NCBI GenBank assembly: GCA_964454645.1
Contig: CAYVTM010000019.1
Span: 1-12,440 of the forward strand
Source: CAYVTM01 sp964454645
GTDB taxonomy: Bacteria; Bacteroidota; Bacteroidia; Sphingobacteriales; Sphingobacteriaceae
Length of the DNA: 12,440 bases
Direction of reading: 5' to 3'
Part shown: positions 7,182 through 12,440 of the stretch, piece by piece
Layout: each line of letters begins with the position of its first letter
Numbering within the stretch: the first letter of the stretch is position 1
Notes under the pieces: generated by a model
The model's input: only the letters and a program-made list of their open reading frames with translations
The model's database searches: none
Told to the model about the DNA's origin: nothing
Made by a program: the position numbers and the translations under genes

Positions 7182-7214
7182 AAAAACCGCCCCAGACCAA
7201 AATGGCGGGGCGGT
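7182..7214 (-). terminator. GC hairpin with minus-strand terminator polarity
   Basis: ACCGCCCC (7186-7193) pairs with GGGGCGGT (7207-7214), with an inner CCA/TGG pairing around AAA. The A run at 7182-7186 gives a U tract only on the minus-strand transcript, so it would stop leftward transcription. No minus gene lies to its right, so it may block antisense reads into alpA and the control region, or act as a + strand attenuator without a U tract. Confidence 0.5.
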
Positions 7215-7230
7215 GGAAAGGATTAGTCCG

Positions 7231-7746
7231 ATGCGTCCCCAAGCAACTGAGGCAAGCGCCTGCCGTGCGCAAGCCCCTAGTAAGACAAAAGATGAAAAGT
7301 GGCGCGAGCTATCATCCATCGCCCGGCAACACCGGAAAGCCGAACATGATCGGCGCTCCGACTCCCAATGGCGGAAGCGGACTGCCGCCCATGCCCTCGG
7401 GCTCTTCAAGGAGTCTCGACCCGACCCCGAGACCGGCTGGCATTTCACCGATGAAGCCGCGCTAGACGCCTACGCGCCGCACGGAAGCGACCAGATCGTG
7501 AATCGGTATTTCACCGAAGCGATGGAAGCGCGCGAGCTTGAGGCATGGGCGCTTGTGGAGGCGGCCGGGCTGAAGGGCCGCGCCGAATACCGCGACGCCT
7601 GCCGCGCCTATCTGCGGATCGTGGATGCCATGGAACGTGCGGAGAAGCGCGGACTCGTCGTGAAGCCGTTGATGCTTGGCAACCTTCGCAAGCCGTCGCT
7701 GCACTCGCTGAAGCTGGGCGCCCCGCGCCATCGGAGGGCAGTTTGA
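7231..7746 (+). CDS. Hypothetical protein between AlpA and RepA-like ATPase
   Basis: This 171-aa protein is not recognised. Its ATG at 7231 is preceded by GGAAAGGA at a workable distance; an in-frame ATG at 7144 lies inside alpA and is less likely. The first ~60 residues are basic and probably disordered to helical (KTKDEKWRELSSIARQHRK). The rest is helical, with a WHFTDEAALDAYAPHG stretch, a long charged helix (NRYFTEAMEARELEAWALVE) and another around AYLRIVDAMERAEKRG. There are no membrane segments, cysteine clusters or enzyme motifs. It overlaps the next gene by 4 bp (TTGA), so it is translationally linked to the ATPase. A replication accessory role (loader, origin factor) is possible from context only. 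Confidence 0.75.
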   Translation: MRPQATEASACRAQAPSKTKDEKWRELSSIARQHRKAEHDRRSDSQWRKRTAAHALGLFKESRPDPETGWHFTDEAALDAYAPHGSDQIVNRYFTEAMEARELEAWALVEAAGLKGRAEYRDACRAYLRIVDAMERAEKRGLVVKPLMLGNLRKPSLHSLKLGAPRHRRAV

Positions 7747-8843
7747 CGCGCCGCAAGGATACATTGCCCGAGTCCGGCCTCATGTATGTGAAGCCGGGCG
7801 ACGTGGATAATCTGGCGCCGGCCTATGACTTTTTTCCGGGCCTGCTTCACGACTCTACCGTCGCCATGATCTATGGCCCGCCGGGAAGCGGAAAGACGTT
7901 CTTCGCGATCCACCTTCTTTGTTGCACGGCCTTGGCCCGTCCAACCTTCGGCGTCACTCCCGAGATGCGCAGCGGTCTCTATGTGGCGCTGGAAGGCGAG
8001 TCCGGCGTGAAGGCGCGTATCATGGCCTGGTGCGACCAGAACGGAGTCGACGAGTCACCGATCCACTACGCGCTTGGCCGCTTCAGCATCGCAGCGGAAG
8101 GCGAGGCGGACGTTTCCGACCTGATCGAGTATATCCGCAAGCATCGCATCGGCTTCGTCGTTATAGACACATGGTCACTTGCCATGGCTGGGCTGGATGA
8201 GATCAGCGGGCAACATATGTCCGCCGGACTCGATGCGCTTCACCAGATCAAGCGCGAGACGGGCGCTTGCGTGGTCGCGATTGCCCACACTGGCAAGAAT
8301 GAGAAGGCCGGGATTCGCGGCCATAGCTCGCAGCTAGGCAACGTCGATACGACAATCGAGGTAGTTGTTCACAACCGGGAGACCTTGCACGAGGGGAAGA
8401 GGGCGCACGTTGTCGAGCATCCCGTAACGCTGGAAACGCCGCGCTCCGCCGTGGTCCGGAAGCAGCGTGACGGCGAAAGCGGCAGGCATGTGCATTTCAC
8501 CTTGTCGCTTCGGGATACCCCTTTCAGGGATGCACGCGGCAACACGCTGAAGCGCCCCGCCGTCTGCGAGCATGAAGCGTTCACAGACCATGGGCCGGAG
8601 GTGGATGAGAACGAGTCGCCCAGCCGCCGCCTGACGAAGCGGGAGCGCGAAGCGGCGGCCATCCTCGACGGGTTGAATGCCAAGCTGGGCCGCGCCGGTC
8701 CTGCCGGAGTCGACCAATTCCGTCGTGCGCTGAAGCAGGAAGGATGGGGGCCAGACAATGCCGCTTCATGGCGAAGCGCGTTCCGCGAAATCAGGACCAA
8801 GCTGGAGATGGATGAACATGGCGGCGCCTTGCACCTCCGTTAG
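7743..8843 (+). CDS. RepA-like AAA (RecA-fold) replication ATPase
   Basis: This 366-aa protein belongs to the AAA_25/RepA-type RecA-fold group, which includes the hexameric RSF1010 RepA helicase. Walker A is GPPGSGKT at 45-52, Walker B is FVVIDTWS at ~138-145, and a VVAIAHTGKNE sensor-like stretch follows. The C-terminal ~75 residues (from KREREAAAILDG) look like a winged helix that could bind DNA. I use the TTG at 7743: GGAGGG lies 5 bases upstream and it overlaps the previous stop (TTGA). The ATG at 7782 would drop 13 residues. In satellites such a protein would drive element replication after excision. No primase domain is present here, so priming would come from the host or helper. The repeat array directly downstream is the likely target. 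Confidence 0.9.
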   Translation: MTRRKDTLPESGLMYVKPGDVDNLAPAYDFFPGLLHDSTVAMIYGPPGSGKTFFAIHLLCCTALARPTFGVTPEMRSGLYVALEGESGVKARIMAWCDQNGVDESPIHYALGRFSIAAEGEADVSDLIEYIRKHRIGFVVIDTWSLAMAGLDEISGQHMSAGLDALHQIKRETGACVVAIAHTGKNEKAGIRGHSSQLGNVDTTIEVVVHNRETLHEGKRAHVVEHPVTLETPRSAVVRKQRDGESGRHVHFTLSLRDTPFRDARGNTLKRPAVCEHEAFTDHGPEVDENESPSRRLTKREREAAAILDGLNAKLGRAGPAGVDQFRRALKQEGWGPDNAASWRSAFREIRTKLEMDEHGGALHLR

Positions 8844-8976
8844 CGTGCGATGCGTGCGAAGCGTGCGAAATCGCACGGTCGCACGGTCGCACATCCCCGC
8901 TCGCAAGCGCGCCTTTAGGCGCTGCGAAGCGTGCGATGCGTGCGAAATGTCTAGGGGTGATCGCACGCACGCACGC
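8843..8976. repeat. GTGCGA/TCGCAC repeat array, candidate origin or cos/packaging site
   Basis: Between the RepA-like gene and small terminase lies an array of at least nine hexamers. Three direct GTGCGA copies start at 8845, 8854 and 8863 (9-bp period, unit GCGTGCGAA). Three inverted TCGCAC copies start at 8871, 8879 and 8887 (8-bp period). Two direct copies start at 8931 and 8940, and one inverted copy at 8961, running into ACGCACGCACGC. A hairpin around GCGCC-TTTA-GGCGC (8909-8922), with imperfect outer pairing, separates the two clusters. Direct repeats next to a rep gene suggest iterons. Repeats just before terS also suggest a cosB-like terminase site. Confidence 0.75.
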
Positions 8977-9134
8977 TTGGCGATGGTAGGTTCTTACTGG
9001 TGGGGGTGCGCCGGGGGGTCGCTGAGCCCCGGCTTTCGCCGCTTCGAATCGAAATCAGTTTTCAAAAGAAAATGGAATCTCGGAATCGGCATTCGCCTTT
9101 TCCGCGAAGCTATCTGACTTGTGGAGTAAGTGAA
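8977..9134 (+). promoter_or_regulatory. Leader of terminase genes, with AT-rich stretch
   Basis: This non-coding stretch links the repeat array to terS. It begins with a G-rich tract (9001-9017), then an AT-rich run TTTTCAAAAGAAAA (9059-9072) that could serve as a promoter element or an unwinding region beside the array. GGAATC occurs twice (9075-9088). A GGAG ribosome site at 9122-9125 precedes the terS ATG. No clear -35/-10 pair is visible. Confidence 0.35.
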
Positions 9135-9488
9135 ATGGCAAAGCGTTCCCTCGATGACCTTCTGGGCGAGCCGACTCCGGCAAGGCGCGGCCGCCGTCCC
9201 GGTGAAGGTGGCCGCGCGCCGACGCCGACGCGCGACCGGCTCAACGCGGCGCAAGCTCAACTTGCGGAGACGCGCGCCGCGAAACTACGGGGCGAGCTTC
9301 TGGACGCGAAAGAGGTTGAAGCGCGCTGGGCCTCCGCCGTGCTGGACGTGCGCGCGGCCATCTTGGCAGTGCCGACCCGCTTCGGCGCTCGCCATGGCCT
9401 CTCAGCGGCCATCCTGGCGGACCTGGATAGCGATCTGAGGGATGCACTGGCCGGTCTGGCCGCTGGGGAGGCTCGCCATGCTGGCTGA
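9135..9488 (+). CDS. terS: Small terminase subunit, Nu1-like
   Basis: This 117-aa protein precedes the large terminase, with an 11-bp overlap. The helical region ~35-110 fits the C-terminal part of phage Nu1-type small terminases: AQAQLAETRAAKLRGELLDA, then KEVEARWASAVLDVRAAILA, then VPTRF and DLRDALAGL near the end. Such proteins recognise the packaging site and recruit the large subunit. The N-terminus lacks the winged HTH of lambda gpNu1 (181 aa); it has instead a basic, Gly/Pro-rich stretch (ARRGRRPGEGGR) like an AT-hook, which may bind DNA. The ATG is preceded by GGAG at 9122-9125; longer in-frame starts reach into the G-rich non-coding tract. Its site may be the repeat array just upstream. 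Confidence 0.8.
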   Translation: MAKRSLDDLLGEPTPARRGRRPGEGGRAPTPTRDRLNAAQAQLAETRAAKLRGELLDAKEVEARWASAVLDVRAAILAVPTRFGARHGLSAAILADLDSDLRDALAGLAAGEARHAG

Positions 9489-11295
9489 CCCTGTAGAAGC
9501 CGCCCTGCGGCGTGCGTTCGCGAATTTCCGGCCCCCGCCGAAACTGGACCTCGCAACGTGGATGGAGACTCATATGAGGTTGCCGGCTGGCGCGTCCGCC
9601 ATGCCGGGCAGGGTGAGGCTGCACCCATGGCAACGCGGGATTGCCGACGCCATGTCCGACCCCACGATTGAGCGCGTCACCGTCCAGAAGAGTGCAAGGG
9701 TCGGTTACAGCACGTTGTTGATAGGGTTGATCGGCTCGCATGTCGATAACGAACCTGCGCCAGTGCTTTGCGTGTTGCCCGTGGAGTCGGATGCCCGGTC
9801 CTTCGTAGTCGATCAGGTCGAGTCTGTCTTTGAGGCGACGCCGCAACTTCGCGGCAAGCTGGGCGCCGAGGCGGACGAGTCCGGACGTAATACACTGCTT
9901 CATCGGAGATACCCCGGCGGGAGTTTGAAGGTTGTGGCAGCGAAGTCGCCGCGTAACCTGCGAGCGCACACCGCACGAATCTTGATCGTGGATGAAGCGT
10001 CAGCCTGCGAGCCGACTAGCGAGGGCGATCCTATTTCGCTCGCCATTCGTCGCACGATGACGTTTGCAAACCGCAAGATCGTGGTCGGGTCGACTCCCGT
10101 TTTCGAGGAAGGCGACCCAGTGATCCGGGGTTACTCCGAAAGCGACGGTCGCGTGTTCGAGGTTGTGCCGCCATGCTGCGAGACGCCGACCGAAATCATG
10201 TGGAAGCACATCGAATGGCCGGAAGGTGAGCCGGAGCTTGCTGCTTTTCGCTGCCCTCACTGTGACGCACTCACCCATGAAAAGCACAAAGCCGAAATGG
10301 TTGCACGCGGCGCTTGGCGGATTACGCGGCCGGCCGTGAAAGGGCACGCTGGATTTCGCCTCAATAGCTTGTGCTCAACCCTGCCGAATGCCTCATGGCC
10401 CAAGCTGGCGGCGGAATGGCTGGTAGCGAAGCGGAGCCCCGACACGCTGCAAGCCTTCATCAACACGGTTCTAGGCCAAGGCTGGCGCACTGCGGGCGAG
10501 GAACTGGACGAGTCGGCGCTCATGGATCGGGCGGAGCCGTTCGGCCTTCCTGACGCCATCCCCGAGGCCGTTAGAGTCATAGTCGCCGGCTGTGACGTGC
10601 AGCGCGACCGGATCGAGATAACCTTCCTCGGCTTCAGCGACTCCGAAACTTTCGTGTTGGGGCATTCCGAAGTGTGGGGCGATCCGAAGGAGTCGACCAC
10701 ATGGGCCGAAGTCGATGACGCATTGAAAACGCAATGGCGTCACCCGCTGGGCCGCATGATCGGAGTCGACGCCGCAGCCGTTGACGCCGGCGACGGCGAA
10801 ACCATGGACTCCGTGCTGGCATTCTGCGGCCCGCGCTTCAATCGCCGCGTGGTGGCGATCAAGGGCGCCGCCGGGAACCGTCCCGCTATCAAGGCCAGCG
10901 ACACCAAGGGCTCCAAACTTTTCATTGTCGGAGTCGATGGCCTGAAAGCGCGACTCCTTTCGTCGCTGAACTACAGACGGAAAGCGGAAGGTGAAGAGGA
11001 AGAGCGCGGCTGGCTCTGGCGCTTCAGCAACACGCTTTCCGCCGAATGGTTTGACCAGTTGTGTTCGGAAAAGCGTGTTCTGAAATACTCGAAGGGCCAG
11101 CCCGTCCATGTGTTTGAGCGGATCATGGGCCGCCGCGCCGAAGCCCTTGATTGCGTCGTGTACGGCCTGGCCGTCCGCAATCTGGTCAACGTCGATCTGA
11201 ATCGCCGGTTCAATGAATTGAAAGGTGTGATCGAGCCGCCGAAGATTCCGACCGTCTGGCGCTCTAACTGGATGGCAAAGGGAGGCAGGCAATGA
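9478..11295 (+). CDS. terL: Large terminase subunit, GpA family
   Basis: This 605-aa protein is a lambda gpA-type terminase, the motor and nuclease that pumps DNA through the portal. Walker A is QKSARVGYST (70-79, the lambda-like deviant form), Walker B ILIVDEA (168-174, D172/E173), and the coupling motif GSTP (204-207). A Cys4 cluster (C233, C234, C259, C262 in FRCPHC) may bind zinc. The C-terminal nuclease has D373 in AGCDVQRDRIEI, D431 in GVDAAAVDAGD and D558 in EALDCVVYG. All key residues are present. The ATG at 9478 is used because GGGGAGG lies just upstream and it gives the normal family start. The stop overlaps the next ATG (ATGA). GpA terminases usually sit next to gpW and portal; here those are 2.7 kb away on the opposite strand. 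Confidence 0.95.
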   Translation: MLADPVEAALRRAFANFRPPPKLDLATWMETHMRLPAGASAMPGRVRLHPWQRGIADAMSDPTIERVTVQKSARVGYSTLLIGLIGSHVDNEPAPVLCVLPVESDARSFVVDQVESVFEATPQLRGKLGAEADESGRNTLLHRRYPGGSLKVVAAKSPRNLRAHTARILIVDEASACEPTSEGDPISLAIRRTMTFANRKIVVGSTPVFEEGDPVIRGYSESDGRVFEVVPPCCETPTEIMWKHIEWPEGEPELAAFRCPHCDALTHEKHKAEMVARGAWRITRPAVKGHAGFRLNSLCSTLPNASWPKLAAEWLVAKRSPDTLQAFINTVLGQGWRTAGEELDESALMDRAEPFGLPDAIPEAVRVIVAGCDVQRDRIEITFLGFSDSETFVLGHSEVWGDPKESTTWAEVDDALKTQWRHPLGRMIGVDAAAVDAGDGETMDSVLAFCGPRFNRRVVAIKGAAGNRPAIKASDTKGSKLFIVGVDGLKARLLSSLNYRRKAEGEEEERGWLWRFSNTLSAEWFDQLCSEKRVLKYSKGQPVHVFERIMGRRAEALDCVVYGLAVRNLVNVDLNRRFNELKGVIEPPKIPTVWRSNWMAKGGRQ

Positions 11296-11597
11296 AACGC
11301 AAGACTCCAACCTATCGCGACTGCATTGTGTGCGGCGCGCAATTCGAGATTGGCCGCCCTCAAGACGGCCTCCCTCCCGGCTCCACGAAAACGTGCTCGC
11401 CGGAGTGTTCGGCGGAACATGACCTTCGCTGGCGTAGGGAATGGCACGCGGAAAACCGGGACCACATCGCGGCCCGCGTCAGCAAGAGTTCCAAGGCCCG
11501 CCGCGCCAACAATCCCGAATCCGCCGCGCTTGAGCGTGAACGCTGGCGGCGGGGGCAGGCGGCGCGGCGTGCGCGATTGAGGGAGGCCGAGTCGTGA
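11292..11597 (+). CDS. Small Cys4 zinc-ribbon protein
   Basis: This 101-aa protein starts at the ATGA overlapping the terminase stop, with GGAGG 6 bases upstream. The N-terminal half has a Cys4 cluster, C11-xx-C14 (CIVCGAQFEI) and C35-xxx-C39 (TCSPEC), likely a zinc ribbon. The second half is basic and helical (WRREWHAENRDHIAARVSK, ERERWRRGQAARRARLRE). This is a nucleic-acid-binding design without an HNH or other nuclease motif. Its W-x-x-x-N/P spacing resembles the repeats of the next protein, so the two may share an origin. Coupling to terL hints at a packaging or transcription role. It could also be a factor acting on the helper phage. Function is unknown. Confidence 0.78.
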   Translation: MKRKTPTYRDCIVCGAQFEIGRPQDGLPPGSTKTCSPECSAEHDLRWRREWHAENRDHIAARVSKSSKARRANNPESAALERERWRRGQAARRARLREAES

Positions 11598-12199
11598 GTT
11601 GGGCGATACTCGATACGAATCGGTTGAACGCGCGGGATGCGCGGAACTGGCGGCGGCGCAAGAAGGTCGCGCGGCGTCCGCCGACGGCGGAGGAAATCGC
11701 AGCACGGGAAGCGGAGAAGCGCGAAGCAGCGCGGATCGCGTCAGCCAACTATCGCGCGCGGCATCCCGAACGGGCGGCGGCCGCCCAGCGCCGATGGCGT
11801 GCGAAGAATCCAGGGTATCAAAACCAATGGGCGATGGACAAACGGGCGGAGCTTCGCGAGGACCGGGAGGCGCTGAAAAAGATCGAGCGTCGCAAGGCCA
11901 AGGCGAGGAAGCGGCGGCAGGCGGCGGCGAAACGCAAGGCGGCGCGCAAGCGCGCTATCGAGATGGCGCGGAAGCAGCGTGTGCGCTGGGCGAAGGCGAA
12001 CCCGGACAAGATCAGGGAGTATCGGCGTCGGTGGGAGGCGATGAATCCCGGCTACTCGAACCAAGCCGCGCGGGACCGCTACGCGCAAAACCCCGAACCG
12101 TTCAAGGCGAGGAGTCGGGCCTATTACGTGGCGAACAAAGACCGCATCAACGCGGCGAGGCGGGCGAAACGCGCGGCCTTGCGAGACAATCCGGCGTGA
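11594..12199 (+). CDS. Very basic internally repeated protein
   Basis: This 201-aa protein starts at a GTG overlapping the previous stop (GTGA, 11594-11597). It is extremely rich in Arg, Lys and Ala. Two ~30-residue repeats are visible, near 53-82 (RARHPERAAAAQRRWRAKNP then GYQNQWAMD) and 132-161 (AKANPDKIREYRRRWEAMNP then GYSNQAARD), with a third, weaker copy at ~163-190 (YAQNPEPFKARSRAYYVANK). Between them is a long Lys/Arg helix (IERRKAKARKRRQAAAKRK). The repeat recalls the NPExxREYxRRW-type repeats found beside phage HNH and zinc proteins. It most likely binds DNA or RNA. It is the last gene of the operon; a DNA-condensing, packaging or helper-interference role is possible but unproven. 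The GTG is the only start that couples to the upstream gene. Confidence 0.75.
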   Translation: MSWAILDTNRLNARDARNWRRRKKVARRPPTAEEIAAREAEKREAARIASANYRARHPERAAAAQRRWRAKNPGYQNQWAMDKRAELREDREALKKIERRKAKARKRRQAAAKRKAARKRAIEMARKQRVRWAKANPDKIREYRRRWEAMNPGYSNQAARDRYAQNPEPFKARSRAYYVANKDRINAARRAKRAALRDNPA

Positions 12200-12252
12200 G
12201 GGCCAAACCTCGGCATCTAGGTTGGGGGACGATGCTTCGGCCCAGCCCTCAC
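12196..12252 (+). other. Stem-loop structure at the end of the terminase operon
   Basis: GTGAGGGC (12196-12203), overlapping the last stop codon, pairs with GCCCTCAC (12245-12252). The enclosed 41 nt contain a second hairpin, AACCT (12206-12210) with AGGTT (12219-12223). No T tract follows, so it is not a standard intrinsic terminator. It could be an RNA 3' structure or a DNA site. Confidence 0.4.
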
Positions 12253-12299
12253 CCCCTCTTCACTAGCGAATGAGCGTGGCGGGCTCCAGCCGAGTCCGC

Positions 12300-12321
12300 G
12301 TGGCGACTCGGTGGCGACTCG
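12300..12321. repeat. Right arm-type integrase/excisionase sites (tandem pair)
   Basis: Two tandem copies of GTGGCGACTCG lie at 12300-12310 and 12311-12321, in the same orientation and with the same 11-bp period as the left pair at 173-195. An inverted half copy (CGAGTC, 12291-12296) precedes them, similar to the inverted third copy at the left. They are ~65 bp inside attR. Matching sites at both ends fit a synaptic complex role for Int or Xis. Confidence 0.68.
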
Positions 12322-12324
12322 GCG

Positions 12325-12364
12325 CGATCTTGTTGATCGGCCCGACCCCGAAACGCTTATAAGC
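12325..12364. other. Hairpin and palindrome between arm sites and attR
   Basis: CGATC-ttgtt-GATCG (12325-12339) forms a small inverted repeat. GCTTATAAGC (12355-12364) is a perfect 10-bp palindrome in an AT-rich stretch just before attR. These could be bending-protein or Xis contacts, but nothing more can be shown. Confidence 0.3.
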
Positions 12365-12385
12365 TATTGATTTTATTGGAGTTTC

Positions 12386-12431
12386 TGGTGCTGCCTACGT
12401 GACTTGAACACGTGACCCCCGCATTACGAAT
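12386..12431. repeat. attR, 46-bp direct repeat within the intact tRNA-Thr
   Basis: This is the right copy of the terminal repeat, identical to 10-55. Unlike the left copy it continues into the 5' anticodon stem (tgcgg), so the functional tRNA lies at this side and its 3' end is now supplied by the element-side repeat. Confidence 0.93.
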
Positions 12432-12440
12432 GCGGTGCTC
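12386..12440 (-). tRNA. tRNA-Thr(CGT), partial (3' 55 nt; 5' end beyond window)
   Basis: Read on the minus strand, the end shows the anticodon stem-loop CCGCA-TTCGTAA-TGCGG with anticodon CGT (reads ACG, Thr), the T arm ACGTG-TTCAAGT-CACGT, the acceptor strand AGGCAGC, discriminator A, and an encoded CCA. About 20 nt of the 5' part (acceptor 5' strand and D arm) lie to the right of the window. The repeat restores the complete 3' end, so the gene should still be functional. It is the attachment target of the element. Confidence 0.9.

Larger units (their letters stand above)
10..12431. mobile_element. cfPICI-like phage satellite integrated in tRNA-Thr
   Basis: The element is bounded by a perfect 46-bp direct repeat that duplicates the 3' part of a tRNA-Thr gene; repeat-to-repeat length is 12,376 bp. 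Inside are a tyrosine integrase, an AlpA-like protein, a RepA-like ATPase, small and large terminase, portal, protease/major capsid fusion, a gpW-like joining protein and a DUF2190-like decoration protein. I see no tail tube, tape measure, baseplate, fibre, holin or endolysin gene, and no room for them, since nearly all sequence is assigned. This content matches capsid-forming PICIs, satellites that make their own heads and borrow helper tails. A deleted prophage is the main alternative. Intact genes, overlapping start/stop codons and perfect att repeats make it less likely. Confidence 0.85.

Noticed and set aside
7144..7230. Upstream ATG extension of the ORF before rep
   Set aside because: It would overlap alpA by 34 bp and run through the GC hairpin; the ATG at 7231 has a purine-rich ribosome site.
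8843..8976. CRISPR array reading of the GTGCGA repeats
   Set aside because: Units are 6-9 bp, nearly contiguous and in both orientations, with no spacer-sized gaps and no cas genes.
8758..9117. Plus-strand ORF through the repeat array
   Set aside because: Its translation across the array is a low-complexity Cys/Arg product of the repeats, it overlaps the 3' end of the ATPase gene, and it has no ribosome site.
9241..9969. Minus-strand ORF (242 codons) across terS/terL
   Set aside because: It is antisense to conserved terminase motifs and has the Arg/Pro/His-rich composition of a non-coding frame.
11599..12273. Plus-strand ORF overlapping the basic repeat protein in another frame
   Set aside because: The chosen frame has a start coupled to the upstream stop and an internal protein repeat; the alternative is Gly/Ala-rich without such signs.

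Overview
The window is almost entirely one integrated mobile element of about 12.4 kb, seen with both of its ends. A perfect 46-bp direct repeat (10-55 and 12386-12431) is the 3' part of a tRNA-Thr(CGT) gene. The copy at the right continues into the rest of the tRNA, which runs off the window, so only 9 bp of left flank and the tRNA itself belong to the host. The high GC, the tRNA sequence and the gene style point to an alphaproteobacterium, probably Hyphomicrobiales (Rhizobiales); this is an inference from sequence style, not a database match.

Layout, left to right. (1) attL, three copies of an 11-bp motif that look like integrase arm sites, a tyrosine integrase and a coupled unknown ORF (+ strand, to 2150). 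(2) A minus-strand operon, 6800 down to 2135: MerR-like regulator, lambda-family portal, fused S78-type prohead protease/major capsid protein, gpW-like head-tail joining protein, DUF2190-like capsid decoration protein, and a small unknown protein. (3) A divergent control region (6801-6973) with two inverted repeats. (4) A plus-strand operon, 6974 to 12199: AlpA-like HTH protein, unknown ORF, RepA-like AAA ATPase, a dense array of GTGCGA/TCGCAC repeats around a hairpin (candidate origin or packaging site), small terminase, GpA-type large terminase, a Cys4 zinc-ribbon protein and a very basic repeat protein. (5) A structured non-coding end with two more copies of the 11-bp motif, then attR/tRNA-Thr.

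Together this reads as a phage satellite that carries integration, replication, DNA packaging and head-forming genes but no recognisable tail, lysis, primase or CI-type repressor gene. That is the logic of capsid-forming phage-inducible chromosomal islands (cfPICIs): build and fill one's own capsids, then take tails and lysis from a helper phage. The genes are intact, tightly packed and mostly overlap by 4-11 bp, and the att repeats are perfect, which argues for a working satellite rather than a decaying prophage. Unusual points are the split of the packaging module (terminase on +, portal/capsid on -), the repeat array between rep and terS, matched arm-type sites at both ends, a Shine-Dalgarno held in a hairpin before the capsid operon, and about four-fold enrichment of GAGTC/GACTC.
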